DNA of 64,000 nt from contig NZ_DATJCA010000152.1 in assembly GCF_035515035.1 (NCBI RefSeq), positions 1-64,000 of the forward strand, read 5' to 3'. Of this stretch, positions 33,149 to 42,329 are shown piece by piece. Source of the stretch: Gelidibacter sp035515035 (GTDB taxonomy: Bacteria > Bacteroidota > Bacteroidia > Flavobacteriales > Flavobacteriaceae). Under the pieces are notes generated by a model. The model made no database searches and had not been told where the DNA came from. It saw only the letters and a list, made by a program, of their open reading frames with translations. The stretch's first letter is position 1, and each line of letters begins with the position of its first letter. The position numbers and the translations under genes are program-made.

Positions 33149-33757
33149 TTATTTTCGTCCCCGCAATACAGGATTCAACTCATCGTCATTGTACATTTTC
33201 ATTTGCTTGTACACTTTCATGTATTTATCGCCATTCTTAATATCGTCAAGCAAATCGTCAATGGCCTTGCTCAAATCCTTACGCTGTTCTAAAAGCACAT
33301 TGAGTTTGGTGGTACAATTGAGTTTATGGGATGAAGAAGCGTCAGGACGCTCAACCTCTTCATTCATGTGGTAAATTTTTAATGCTAAAATGGATAATCT
33401 GTCAATTGCCCATGCTGGACTTTCGGTATTGATAGTCGCATCTGGTTTTGGTTGCACATCACCGTAGAGACTTAAAAAATAACTATCAATATATTCTACC
33501 ATATCTGTCCGATCTTGGTTGGAAGCATCAATTTGACGCTTTAGTTTTAAGGCTTCTACAGGATCAATATTTGGGTCTCTGATAATGTCTTCATAATGCC
33601 ACTGCACAGTATCTATCCAACATTTTCTATACAAAAGGTGCTCAATCAATTGCTCGTCTTCGTCGTAAATGTTCTTAAAAACTTGGTCAACGGTATTTTT
33701 TATGTGATATGTATCGATGACTTTTTGAAAAATTTCATTGGCTTTTGCTGTAAACAT
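33149..33757 (-). CDS. DUF4254 domain protein
   Basis: The 202-residue protein is wholly alpha-helical with a conserved-looking core L-L-Y-R-K-C-W-I-D-T-V-Q-W-H-Y-E-D and I-D-A-S-N-Q-D-R-T-D. It matches DUF4254, a Bacteroidota family often encoded beside GT9 glycosyltransferases, as here. Its biochemical role is not known. It shares a 73-bp divergent spacer with upp. Confidence 0.8.
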   Translation of the reverse strand: MFTAKANEIFQKVIDTYHIKNTVDQVFKNIYDEDEQLIEHLLYRKCWIDTVQWHYEDIIRDPNIDPVEALKLKRQIDASNQDRTDMVEYIDSYFLSLYGDVQPKPDATINTESPAWAIDRLSILALKIYHMNEEVERPDASSSHKLNCTTKLNVLLEQRKDLSKAIDDLLDDIKNGDKYMKVYKQMKMYNDDELNPVLRGRK

Positions 33758-33830
33758 AATCTGATGAATTTAAGTCGTAAATATACTTCTAATTAATTAA
33801 CTTTACCATTCAATACAGAGATTAGGCCTT

Positions 33831-34490
33831 ATGCACATTCACAATTTAACAGAAGAAAATTCGATTTTAAACACGTTTATTTCAGAAATGAGAGATGTGA
33901 ATGTCCAAGAAGATAGGATGCGATTTCGCAGAAATATTGAACGCATTGGAGAGATTTTGGGTTACGAAATAAGTAAGGTTTTAAATTATAAATCTGCTAT
34001 TATAAAAACGCCCTTAGGCACCTGCAATATGAATATTATGAACAATGATATTGTACTCTGTTCGATCTTAAGAGCAGGCGTGCCATTGCACAATGGGCTA
34101 TTGAACTATTTTGACAATGCAGATAATGCATTTATTTCGGCGTATAGACACCATCATGAAAATCCGGATAGTTTTGAAATTGTTGTAGAATACTCGGCAT
34201 GCCCAAATTTAGAAAATAAAACCCTTATTCTGGCAGATCCTATGTTAGCCACAGGACAATCTCTTGTGGCCACGTATGAAGCATTAAAACCCTTTGGGAA
34301 CCCTAAAGAGGTGCATTTGGCTTGCGTTATTGGTGCACAAGAGGGTATTGATTATATCCGTAAACATTTTAGTAAGGACACGCATTTATGGATTGCTACC
34401 GTAGATCCTGATCTAAATGAAAAAGGCTATATTATTCCTGGTCTTGGAGATGCTGGCGATTTGGCATTTGGCGAAAAACTACAGCACTAA
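33831..34490 (+). CDS. upp: Uracil phosphoribosyltransferase
   Basis: The 219-residue enzyme makes UMP from uracil and PRPP in pyrimidine salvage. The PRPP-binding loop is I-L-A-D-P-M-L-A-T-G-Q-S (about 130-141), the R-A-G-V-P loop is at about 77-81, and the C-terminal G-L-G-D-A-G-D block is at about 205-211. The gene converges with the DUF6427 gene, overlapping it by 12 nt. A TAACTTTA box (33798-33805) may be its promoter. Confidence 0.95.
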   Translation: MHIHNLTEENSILNTFISEMRDVNVQEDRMRFRRNIERIGEILGYEISKVLNYKSAIIKTPLGTCNMNIMNNDIVLCSILRAGVPLHNGLLNYFDNADNAFISAYRHHHENPDSFEIVVEYSACPNLENKTLILADPMLATGQSLVATYEALKPFGNPKEVHLACVIGAQEGIDYIRKHFSKDTHLWIATVDPDLNEKGYIIPGLGDAGDLAFGEKLQH

Positions 34491-35402
34491 GTTCAATAAA
34501 GAGGCCAATATCAATACAATAATCAGCCCTTCCTTAAACCATTTTTCTGGTATAATTTCTAAATAATTAGACATGATAATAGCCAAGGGCGCGAATAAAA
34601 AGATGAATTCACTGCCGTCCTTATAAGGCGAAAGCAAAATGACGGTCAAGGCAATCAACGAGGACACAATAACAATGACAAAGGATGGTCTATAGCTTTT
34701 TAATTGTTGTTTTATACTTCTCATAAAATAAAAAGAAGCCCATACACCGTAAGATAGCAATAAGGTAGCCGCTATAATAATACGCGTTGAATTTAGGGAC
34801 GTAAAATCAAAACTTACATCAAAAAAACCATGGAGATAGGACTCAAAATCCATCCCCGTTACAATCATATAAGACGCGGCTATCACTGCAACGCAAAGAA
34901 TTCCGATAAATGGAATGATCCAATTTTTTACATCTTCTATAGAATGCAGAAACAATGCGAGAAAAATCAGAATATAAAATAAGGACGCCCAAAAGAATAA
35001 GAGCGATGCCAAGCTGATCCAAAAGGCAGCATCAAAAAGCTTTTTCTTAATTTCTTTTCTAGATCTTAAACTTATGATCCGCCTAAGTGCCAATAAAATA
35101 AATAAATTGGCAATAAGTAATTTAGAATTGCCCAAACTTTCCGGTAAAACGGCCACAAACAGACCGAACATCAAAATTTTATAACTATTTCTTTTGGTAA
35201 GGTTGTTTTTGCTGACAAAGAAATCCAATACAAAAAGCGATGCCAAACACACGCCAAAAAGAAAGGACTGCTTTAAGAGAAGTTCTACCGAAAAAAGCGC
35301 GGTAAGCGTTGTTATTTTAGTCACCACAAAAACAACGAGAAGCATTGCACTTACGACCAGAAGATGTACTGGTTTTGCTTTACTAAAAAAATTTGAAATC
35401 AT
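34479..35402 (-). CDS. DUF6427 family membrane protein
   Basis: The 307-residue protein has about eight to ten hydrophobic segments and almost no soluble part. It begins M-I-S-N-F-F-S-K-A-K-P-V-H, typical of DUF6427 in Flavobacteriaceae, where the gene is usually next to upp and purD, as in this window. Function unknown. Confidence 0.78.
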   Translation of the reverse strand: MISNFFSKAKPVHLLVVSAMLLVVFVVTKITTLTALFSVELLLKQSFLFGVCLASLFVLDFFVSKNNLTKRNSYKILMFGLFVAVLPESLGNSKLLIANLFILLALRRIISLRSRKEIKKKLFDAAFWISLASLLFFWASLFYILIFLALFLHSIEDVKNWIIPFIGILCVAVIAASYMIVTGMDFESYLHGFFDVSFDFTSLNSTRIIIAATLLLSYGVWASFYFMRSIKQQLKSYRPSFVIVIVSSLIALTVILLSPYKDGSEFIFLFAPLAIIMSNYLEIIPEKWFKEGLIIVLILASLLNLVL

Positions 35403-35493
35403 TTAGGGCTTTGTTCTGTTTTTGTTACTGAGGCTTTACTTTAAAGGAAAAAATTCGTTGTCACTTTATGGAACTTTTCAAATAAAAAAAACG

Positions 35494-35501
35494 TAATTTT
35501 G
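35494..35501 (+). promoter_or_regulatory. -7 box before the small membrane protein gene
   Basis: TAATTTTG matches TAnnTTTG and lies 25 nt before the ATG at 35527. The -33 region is weak (CTTTTC after a spacer of about 19 nt). Confidence 0.4.
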
Positions 35502-35526
35502 TCATGTAAATATAATATATATTATC

Positions 35527-35751
35527 ATGACTGAGTTTTTTTACGGTGTTGCAGCCTTTTTTGAATTTTTACTAATTCCTTTCGACGCTTTAAGAGAATT
35601 GGAGCTTAGCAGTTGGTGGCTTGCAAATTTTGTCTCTTGGATCCTTATCCTCATTACTTTTGCAGCATTTGTCTATTGGATGCTCCAATTAAAAGAACAT
35701 GACGATAATAATGAAGATGATAAAAGCATCTCATCCCATTCCTATTTATAG
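35527..35751 (+). CDS. Small membrane protein, DUF6341-like
   Basis: The 74-residue product has two hydrophobic stretches (F-Y-G-V-A-A-F-F-E-F-L-L-I-P-F and F-V-S-W-I-L-I-L-I-T-F-A-A-F) and an acidic tail (H-D-D-N-N-E-D-D). Proteins like this sit between the DUF6427 gene and purD in related genomes, and I place it in DUF6341 from that context. Its 3' end overlaps the purD end by 6 nt. Confidence 0.75.
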   Translation: MTEFFYGVAAFFEFLLIPFDALRELELSSWWLANFVSWILILITFAAFVYWMLQLKEHDDNNEDDKSISSHSYL

Positions 35752-37017
35752 ATCGAAACCAATATCCTTACGGTAATACATCTTATCAAAATGTAGTTTT
35801 TCTATATTTTGATAAGATTTTTTTATGGCCTTCTGATACGTGTTTCCAAAGGAGGTAATCGCCATGACTCGTCCTCCGGAGGTCACCACTTTACCATCTT
35901 TTAGTATGGCCCCAGCGTGAAAAGGGATGACGTCTGTTAGATCTTTCAATCCGGTGATTTCCTTACCTTTTTCATAACTTTCTGGATAGCCTCCAGACAC
36001 CAACATGACTGTAGTAGCTGCACGTGGATCAATTTCAATTTCAATTTTGTCCAATGTTTGATTGGCAATGGCCTGAAAAATAGCTACCAAATCATTTTTG
36101 AGCCTCGGCAGCACCACTTCAGATTCTGGATCTCCCATCCGCACATTATATTCAATAACCTTTGGATCGTCCCCTACTTTTATCAGCCCAATAAAGATGA
36201 AACCTTTATAATGCAAGCCATCTTTCTGAAGACCAGAAACTGTAGGTTTGACAATGCGCTCTTCAATTTTCTTCAAAAATGACTCTGTCGCAAAAGGTAC
36301 CGGAGAAACCGCACCCATCCCGCCTGTATTTAATCCGGTATCCCCATCGCCAATACGTTTATAATCCTTCGCCGTTGGTAAAATCTTATAGTTTTTCCCG
36401 TCGGTAAGAACAAAACAACTAAGTTCAATGCCGTCTAAAAATTCTTCAATCACCACTTTGTTGCTGGCAATCCCAAATTTAGCATCTACCAACATACTTT
36501 TCAGCTCCGCTTTGGCTTCATTAAGATCATTTAGAATCAAAACGCCTTTTCCTGCCGCCAAACCATCCGCCTTTAAAACATAAGGTGGCTTCAAAGTTTC
36601 CAAAAAGGCATAACCTGCTTCTAAAGTAGTGGCATCAAAACTCTGATAAGCCGCGGTTGGAATATGATGGCGGAACAAAAATTCCTTAGCAAATTCCTTA
36701 CTGCCCTCCAATTGTGCTGCGTCTTTTTGCGGACCAATGACCGCCACGTTTTTCAACTCTTCGTCTTCCAAGAAGAAATCGTGGATGCCTTGCACCAAAG
36801 GATCTTCTGGTCCCACAACAACCATATCAATTTGTTTTTCCAGGACCAATTTTTTTATGGCCTGAAAATCGGTAACTTTCAGATCGACGTTTTCAGCGAT
36901 TTCAGCAGTTCCTGAGTTCCCTGGGGCAACAAATAATTTATGGCATAATGAACTTTGTACGATTTTCCAAGCAAAAGTATGTTCCCTTCCACCGGAACCG
37001 AGAATTAAAATGGTCAT
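35746..37017 (-). CDS. purD: Phosphoribosylamine-glycine ligase
   Basis: The start at 37017 gives M-T-I-L-I-L-G-S-G-G-R-E-H-T, the standard N-terminus; an ATG seven codons upstream would precede the promoter-proximal leader. The 423-residue ATP-grasp enzyme makes GAR in purine synthesis. Visible blocks are K-A-D-G-L-A-A-G-K-G-V (ATP-binding), N-T-G-G-M-G-A-V-S-P and N-V-R-M-G-D-P-E. A promoter lies directly upstream. Confidence 0.96.
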   Translation of the reverse strand: MTILILGSGGREHTFAWKIVQSSLCHKLFVAPGNSGTAEIAENVDLKVTDFQAIKKLVLEKQIDMVVVGPEDPLVQGIHDFFLEDEELKNVAVIGPQKDAAQLEGSKEFAKEFLFRHHIPTAAYQSFDATTLEAGYAFLETLKPPYVLKADGLAAGKGVLILNDLNEAKAELKSMLVDAKFGIASNKVVIEEFLDGIELSCFVLTDGKNYKILPTAKDYKRIGDGDTGLNTGGMGAVSPVPFATESFLKKIEERIVKPTVSGLQKDGLHYKGFIFIGLIKVGDDPKVIEYNVRMGDPESEVVLPRLKNDLVAIFQAIANQTLDKIEIEIDPRAATTVMLVSGGYPESYEKGKEITGLKDLTDVIPFHAGAILKDGKVVTSGGRVMAITSFGNTYQKAIKKSYQNIEKLHFDKMYYRKDIGFDL

Positions 37018-37035
37018 ATTAATTGATGTTTGGTG

Positions 37036-37064
37036 CAAAAATATAGTTTATGCCCTGAAAACAA
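37036..37064 (-). promoter_or_regulatory. Promoter of purD
   Basis: On the minus strand TTG (37064-37062) and TATTTTTG (37043-37036) are separated by 18 nt. The box lies 18 nt before the ATG, implying a very short leader. Confidence 0.6.
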
Positions 37065-37087
37065 TAATATTTTTGACGATTAAATCG

Positions 37088-37115
37088 AAGATGGAAGATA
37101 AAAGGATCAAGACCG
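37088..37115 (+). repeat. Degenerate heptad array F
   Basis: Units AAGATGG, AAGATAA, AAGGATC and AAGACCG are in exact 7-nt register, with AAG fixed. The pattern equals that of array A at 12 kb. Confidence 0.6.
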
Positions 37116-37393
37116 CCCCGCTGTTAGAATCATGAATCCAGATTTAATTATAAATGATTTAACAATCGTCCGAATTAGCATGTAATGTGATGTTACCAAA
37201 ATTGACCACTGCTTGCTATCATCCGATTGTGCCTTTTATACTGACGATCTCTCTTCCACAGACCCCATCTTAGAAAATCTTTTAAAACCACAAAGTTTCA
37301 ATCGGAATAGGACGGAATTATATCTTGAATGTTCGAGATTGATTGTAGGCGGGAGTTTAATAAATTTCTTTACTTTACATTCTCAAAAACTAT

Positions 37394-38716
37394 GTGTCAT
37401 TGAATTTATTCGATCTTTCTTTAAAATTGAACGGTTTTCCGATTAAGGAAGCTCGACGGGTATTGAATTCTGTTCAAAACCTTCATGACGAAGGATTTCG
37501 TGATTACATTGAAAAGCAAAAGGCACAAATTGTCCATTATCATTTAAATCACAATCCTTTTTATCAGTCTATCTTTAAAGATACCGAATATACAGCTTGG
37601 GACGCCGTTCCTATCATGACAAAAAGGGATTTACAACAACCTTTGATCAATCGATTGTCTGCAGGTTTTTCACCAAAAAACGTCTATGTAAATAAAACCT
37701 CAGGTTCTTCGGGAGACCCTTTTGTTTTTGCCAAGGACAAATTTTGTCACGCACTCACTTGGACCATCATTCAGGACCGATTTGGTTGGTTCAATCTCAA
37801 TTTCAATAATTCTAAACAGGCGCGGTTTTACGGAATTCCCTTAGACAAAAAAGGGTATTATAAAGAACGATTTAAAGATGTGTTAAGCGGTCGGTTTCGC
37901 TTTTCTGTTTACGACTTAAGTGACACGGCTCTCCAAGGCTATTTAAAAAAGTTCAAAACCACTAACTTTGATTATATCAATGGTTATACCAGTGCGATTG
38001 TTCAATTTGCAAAATTCCTGGAAAAAAGAGACTTGATTTTAACCCACTTCTGCCCTACTCTGAAAGCGTGTATCGTGACGTCAGAAATGCTGTTTGAAAA
38101 TGACAAGCTGCTCATGGAAAAACATTTCGGTATTCCAGTTGTGAATGAATATGGAGCCTCCGAGTTGGATTTAATAGCGTTTCAAAACCCTAAAAACGAA
38201 TGGATTGTCAATAGCGAGACTCTTTTTGTGGAAATTATAGATGATCAAGATCAAGTTTTGCCTTACGGCGAGGAAGGCCGTGTGGTCATTACCTCATTAT
38301 ACAATAAAGCCCATCCCTTTATTCGCTATGATATTGGAGATGTTGGAATCCTCTCGAAAAAAAGTACACTTCAAAAACCTCAGCTCGAAAAAATAATTGG
38401 TCGAACCAATGATCTTGCCATCTTGCCAAGTGGAAAGAAAGCCGCTGGACTTACCTTTTACTATATTACCAAAAGTATCGTTGAAGATGATGGCAATGTC
38501 AAGGAGTTTATGATTGAGCAATTGGATCTTCAGACCTTCAAAATTATCTATGTCAGCGATGTGAAACTATCGGATAGCCAGACTAAATTTATAATTAAAG
38601 AAATAGAAAACTATCTTGAAAAAGGATTAAAAATTATCTTTGAGCGTCAACCCCGTTTAAAACGTTCTAAATCAGGAAAATTAAAACAATTTTCATCATT
38701 ATTAAATAAGACATGA
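37394..38716 (+). CDS. CapK/PaaK-like adenylate-forming enzyme
   Basis: A GTG at 37394 gives 440 residues in the family's usual length; no ATG start fits. The AMP-binding loop T102-S-G-S-S-G-D-P109, the E-Y-G-A-S-E block and R-Y-D-I-G-D agree with phenylacetate-CoA ligase-like CapK proteins found in capsule loci. They probably activate a carboxylate for attachment to a sugar. The stop overlaps the wecB start (ATGA), so the two are coupled. Confidence 0.82.
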   Translation: MSLNLFDLSLKLNGFPIKEARRVLNSVQNLHDEGFRDYIEKQKAQIVHYHLNHNPFYQSIFKDTEYTAWDAVPIMTKRDLQQPLINRLSAGFSPKNVYVNKTSGSSGDPFVFAKDKFCHALTWTIIQDRFGWFNLNFNNSKQARFYGIPLDKKGYYKERFKDVLSGRFRFSVYDLSDTALQGYLKKFKTTNFDYINGYTSAIVQFAKFLEKRDLILTHFCPTLKACIVTSEMLFENDKLLMEKHFGIPVVNEYGASELDLIAFQNPKNEWIVNSETLFVEIIDDQDQVLPYGEEGRVVITSLYNKAHPFIRYDIGDVGILSKKSTLQKPQLEKIIGRTNDLAILPSGKKAAGLTFYYITKSIVEDDGNVKEFMIEQLDLQTFKIIYVSDVKLSDSQTKFIIKEIENYLEKGLKIIFERQPRLKRSKSGKLKQFSSLLNKT

Positions 38717-39807
38717 CCATAACCATTATCGCTGGAGCACGCCCAAACTTCATGAAAATAGCACCCATTATCGAGGCTATCAAACAGAAACAATCAGAAG
38801 GGGTTGCTATGCATTATCAATTGATCCATACCGGCCAACATTATGATAAAAACTTGAGTGATACCTTTTTTGAAGAATTAAACATTCCGTTTCCAGATAT
38901 CAACTTGGAGGTAAAAAGCGGCACGCAAGCGGAACAAACCGGCGCTATTATGATAGGGTTCGAGAAGGTTTTGGCTGAAAATCCGACAGATTTGGTCATG
39001 GTAGTTGGTGATGTTACCTCAACCATGGCCTGCACCATTGTGGCAAAAAAAGCAGGGATAAAAGTGGCCCATGTCGAAGCAGGAATTCGTTCAGGAGATC
39101 TCAATATGCCAGAAGAAATAAATAGAATTGTTACCGATAGCTTAACCGACTATTTTTTCACCACCACACCTTTAGCTTCACAAACCCTTGAAAATCTTGG
39201 CGTGCCTGAAAACCAAATTTATTTTGTGGGCAATGTAATGATTGATACGCTCCGTAAAAATGAAGACCGTCTCCAACAACCCAAACTATGGGAGGTGTTA
39301 CAACTGCAGGAAAAAAAATATATGGTCCTGACCTTACACCGGCCAAGTAATGTAGATGAAGAACAGCAACTCAAAACTTTAATTACACAATTGACCCAAT
39401 TGGGGAAAGACTTTCCCATCATTTTCCCGGTCCATCCAAGAACCAAAAAACTTTTGGAAGGATTAAACTTAAATTTTGAAAACCTCCATTATGTGGCGCC
39501 TTTGGGGTATTTAGAGTTCAATTATCTTGTTAAAAACGCCTTTGCTGTACTGACGGATTCTGGAGGAATTACAGAAGAAACCACAGTTATGAACGTGCCC
39601 TGTATCACTTTAAGAGATACAACAGAACGACCGGAAACTTGCACTTTAGGCACCAATGTATTGGTAGGGAATGATCCAGAGAAAATTTCGGACGCTTTTG
39701 AAAAGTTATTTTCTGGCGATTGGAAAAAGGGTGAGATCCCAGAATTATGGGACGGTCATGCTGCAAAACGCATCATCAACCATCTCGTGGACCTCTACAT
39801 AGTGTGA
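38713..39807 (+). CDS. wecB: UDP-N-acetylglucosamine 2-epimerase (non-hydrolysing)
   Basis: The 364-residue enzyme converts UDP-GlcNAc to UDP-ManNAc. Family blocks are G-A-R-P-N-F-M-K at 8-15, H-V-E-A-G-I-R-S-G at 120-128, V-G-D-V-T-S at 98-103 and D-S-G-G-I-T-E-E at 282-289. No wecC (UDP-ManNAc dehydrogenase) is in the window, so ManNAc itself may be used. The gene overlaps its neighbours on both sides by 1-4 nt. Confidence 0.93.
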   Translation: MTITIIAGARPNFMKIAPIIEAIKQKQSEGVAMHYQLIHTGQHYDKNLSDTFFEELNIPFPDINLEVKSGTQAEQTGAIMIGFEKVLAENPTDLVMVVGDVTSTMACTIVAKKAGIKVAHVEAGIRSGDLNMPEEINRIVTDSLTDYFFTTTPLASQTLENLGVPENQIYFVGNVMIDTLRKNEDRLQQPKLWEVLQLQEKKYMVLTLHRPSNVDEEQQLKTLITQLTQLGKDFPIIFPVHPRTKKLLEGLNLNFENLHYVAPLGYLEFNYLVKNAFAVLTDSGGITEETTVMNVPCITLRDTTERPETCTLGTNVLVGNDPEKISDAFEKLFSGDWKKGEIPELWDGHAAKRIINHLVDLYIV

Positions 39808-40973
39808 TGAAAGAGATACTGATCATTACCAGTTATTTTCCCCCTGAAATTGGTGCGGCATCCAATAGGATTTTTCATTTGGCAGAAGGTTTAAAAGAGC
39901 GAAACTTTAAGGTTTCCGTCATCACACCATTGCCCAACTATCCGACAGGTAAAATTTTTACACCCTATCGTGGAAAATTTAGGCATACTTCTGACGAAAA
40001 AGGGATGACCATCCATCGGTTATGGATTTACGCTACGGTTTCAAAAAATAAAGTCATCCGTTTGTTGGCGATGCTCTCCTACAGTCTTAGTCTCATCTTA
40101 TATTTCTTATTTCATAAAATTCCAACAACGGTTATTGTACAATCGCCCCCACTTTTGGTAGCTTTTACGTGTTGTACATTTCTACGGTCAAAAAAACGCA
40201 AGCTTATTCTCAATGTCAGTGACTTATGGCCACTTGCTGGACTGGAACTGGGCGCTTTGAAAAAGAACTTTAGTTATCGTGTTTTAGAGCGCATTGAACA
40301 TTTAAATTACAAAAAGGCAAATTTGATTTTGGGTCAAAGCGAAGAAATCCTGACCCATATTAAAATCCTTTTTCCTAATAAAGAAACCTTCCTATATAGA
40401 AACTATCCTGACTTTGGTATTCCGGCAATAAGTCCTCCAATTGAAACAGCTCCTGGTAAAATCAAAATGGTTTATGCCGGATTACTGGGAATTGCCCAAG
40501 GAATTTTAAGACTTTGCCAAGAACTCGATTATGAACATATTGAACTCCACATTTATGGTTCTGGGGCAGAACAGGTGAACATAGAAAATTACATTGAGGC
40601 GCATCCAGAGTTGCCCATTAGCTATCATGGCGAAGTTACGCGGGAGGTGTTGCACCAAGTGCTTTTAAAATACGATTTAGGCATCATTCCGCTACGCAAT
40701 AGGATTTATGGATCAGTACCCTCAAAAATATTTGAATACGCTAGAATAGGGCTACCTATGCTTTATTTTGGAGGTGGTGAGGGAGAAAGTATCGTTACAA
40801 AGTATCAAATAGGCTGGGCGGCGAAGTCGGGTGATTATAACGATTTAAACAAGACACTTTCAAATCTCAAAAAATCCAGTCTCAATGAAGACTTCAGGGA
40901 GCACATTAAAGCCTCCGCAACACGTCACTTCGATTTTAACAAACAATTGGACACATTAGTTCAACGACTTTAA
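39807..40973 (+). CDS. Glycosyltransferase family 4
   Basis: The ATG at 39807 overlaps the wecB stop by one base (TGATG) and begins M-K-E-I-L-I-I-T-S-Y-F-P-P-E-I-G-A-A-S, the GT4 start of WbuB-type enzymes. The 388-residue protein has the second Rossmann domain from about 210 (M-V-Y-A-G-L-L-G-I-A-Q-G) and the S-K-I-F-E-Y-A-R donor-site block. Its position after wecB suggests an N-acetyl-hexosamine transferase, possibly for ManNAc. Converges with the next gene by 4 nt. Confidence 0.9.
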   Translation: MKEILIITSYFPPEIGAASNRIFHLAEGLKERNFKVSVITPLPNYPTGKIFTPYRGKFRHTSDEKGMTIHRLWIYATVSKNKVIRLLAMLSYSLSLILYFLFHKIPTTVIVQSPPLLVAFTCCTFLRSKKRKLILNVSDLWPLAGLELGALKKNFSYRVLERIEHLNYKKANLILGQSEEILTHIKILFPNKETFLYRNYPDFGIPAISPPIETAPGKIKMVYAGLLGIAQGILRLCQELDYEHIELHIYGSGAEQVNIENYIEAHPELPISYHGEVTREVLHQVLLKYDLGIIPLRNRIYGSVPSKIFEYARIGLPMLYFGGGEGESIVTKYQIGWAAKSGDYNDLNKTLSNLKKSSLNEDFREHIKASATRHFDFNKQLDTLVQRL

Positions 40974-42328
40974 TAGGCTTTTTCATCGCCTTTTATAGCG
41001 TTCATGAAGGTTCTTAAAATAATTCTTAGATCGAGCAATAAAGACCAGTTTTCAATGTAAAAAATATCATATTTTACACGCCCAATAATGTCCTTATCCG
41101 TCTCAATTTCGCCTCTGAACCCACTTATTTGAGCCAATCCCGTGATGCCAGGTTTCACAAAATGCCTGACCATAAACTTATCAATTCGCTTTGCATACAT
41201 GCTGGTATGACTCACCATGTGCGGTCTTGGCCCTACGACGGACATATCTCCAAAAAGAACATTGAAAAACTGTGGTAATTCGTCAATACTGGTTTTTCTT
41301 AAGAACTTCCCTACTCTCGTCACGCGTTGATCGTCTTTGGTGGCTTGGTTAAGGTGGGCATTGTTGTTTGGGGTCATCGATCTAAACTTATAACAATCAA
41401 ACTCTTTATAGTTAAACCCATTTCTGGACTGTTTAAAAAACACGGGGCCTTTGGATTCCAACTTGATCAAAATAGCGATCAAAGGCGTGAGCCAAGATAA
41501 AATTAAAACAATAACCATGCTTGAAAAAACAATATCAAAACTCCTCTTTATCACCTGATTTACAGAATCTTCTAAGGGGATGTTTCTTAGTGAGAGTATA
41601 GGGATATAATTGTAATACTCATATTTCAGTTTTTTGGCATAGATCTCTTTGTTGTCCGGTAAGAATTTTAGGATTTTGAGATTGTTATCGGCAAAATCGG
41701 TAATTTCCATGATTTGCGCATTTGAAAGCTCTGATATGGAGCAATAGATTTCATCAATTGCATTTTCCTTAATATATTCAAAGCAAACATGGAGATCAAC
41801 ATCTTTTTTATCACGAAAGCTAAAGGTTTTCTTGTGAATGTACCCATATTCTGGATTCCTATTGAAAAAATTCTCTAAGGCCAACGTTTTCTTATTAACC
41901 CCTAAAATGACCGTATTCCGATAGTTTCCGCCAAATGCTATGCGATATTTCTGAAGTAAGTAATACACCGCAAATTTGAAGATGGTAATACACAAAAAGA
42001 CTGAGAGCACATATTTTATAACCGTTTTAGGCGCGATATTAAATTGCTGATGATACCCTGAAAAGGCAAAAATAATTAAGGTGAATAGAATCATCTGACG
42101 CAACACCAAAGAAAGGATAGTCACTTCTCTGGTATATCGATACACTTCATAGAATTTTGAAGCTATGGATAGAATCACCCAAGCACTGGACACCACCAAT
42201 ACAAACAGGATGGGATCAATATTTTTGAAAAAATAAAAAACCGCAAGACCATTGATGACACTTAAATCTATTACATATGAAATAGGTCTTAAATACCCAG
42301 AATATCGGCCTTGCTTAAAAGTATTCAC
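40970..42328 (-). CDS. Polyprenyl glycosylphosphotransferase (WcaJ/WbaP type)
   Basis: The 452-residue protein has four N-terminal membrane helices, a CoA-binding-like middle part and a C-terminal bacterial sugar-transferase domain (about 255-450). Diagnostic blocks are F-K-Q-S-R-N-G and K-F-R-S-M, then S-I-D-E-L-P-Q-F-F-N-V-L and G-D-M-S-V-V-G-P-R-P. It attaches the first sugar phosphate to undecaprenyl phosphate, starting the repeat unit. It is the last gene of the leftward polysaccharide unit. Confidence 0.94.
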   Translation of the reverse strand: MNTFKQGRYSGYLRPISYVIDLSVINGLAVFYFFKNIDPILFVLVVSSAWVILSIASKFYEVYRYTREVTILSLVLRQMILFTLIIFAFSGYHQQFNIAPKTVIKYVLSVFLCITIFKFAVYYLLQKYRIAFGGNYRNTVILGVNKKTLALENFFNRNPEYGYIHKKTFSFRDKKDVDLHVCFEYIKENAIDEIYCSISELSNAQIMEITDFADNNLKILKFLPDNKEIYAKKLKYEYYNYIPILSLRNIPLEDSVNQVIKRSFDIVFSSMVIVLILSWLTPLIAILIKLESKGPVFFKQSRNGFNYKEFDCYKFRSMTPNNNAHLNQATKDDQRVTRVGKFLRKTSIDELPQFFNVLFGDMSVVGPRPHMVSHTSMYAKRIDKFMVRHFVKPGITGLAQISGFRGEIETDKDIIGRVKYDIFYIENWSLLLDLRIILRTFMNAIKGDEKAY

Positions 42329-42329
42329 A

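Larger units (their letters stand above)
37018..37393. other. Divergent intergenic region, purD / polysaccharide cluster
   Basis: This 376-bp gap contains the purD promoter (37036-37064) and a heptad array (37088-37115). The rest, up to the GTG start of the ligase gene, has no clear promoter match beyond TACTTTAC at 37371. An open frame of 77 codons at 37213 (plus) has no family resemblance and overlaps the next gene; I regard it as chance. Confidence 0.5.

Noticed and set aside
37213..37446. Open frame of 77 codons upstream of the CapK-like gene
   Set aside because: It overlaps the start of the real gene in another frame and its translation has no recognisable features.
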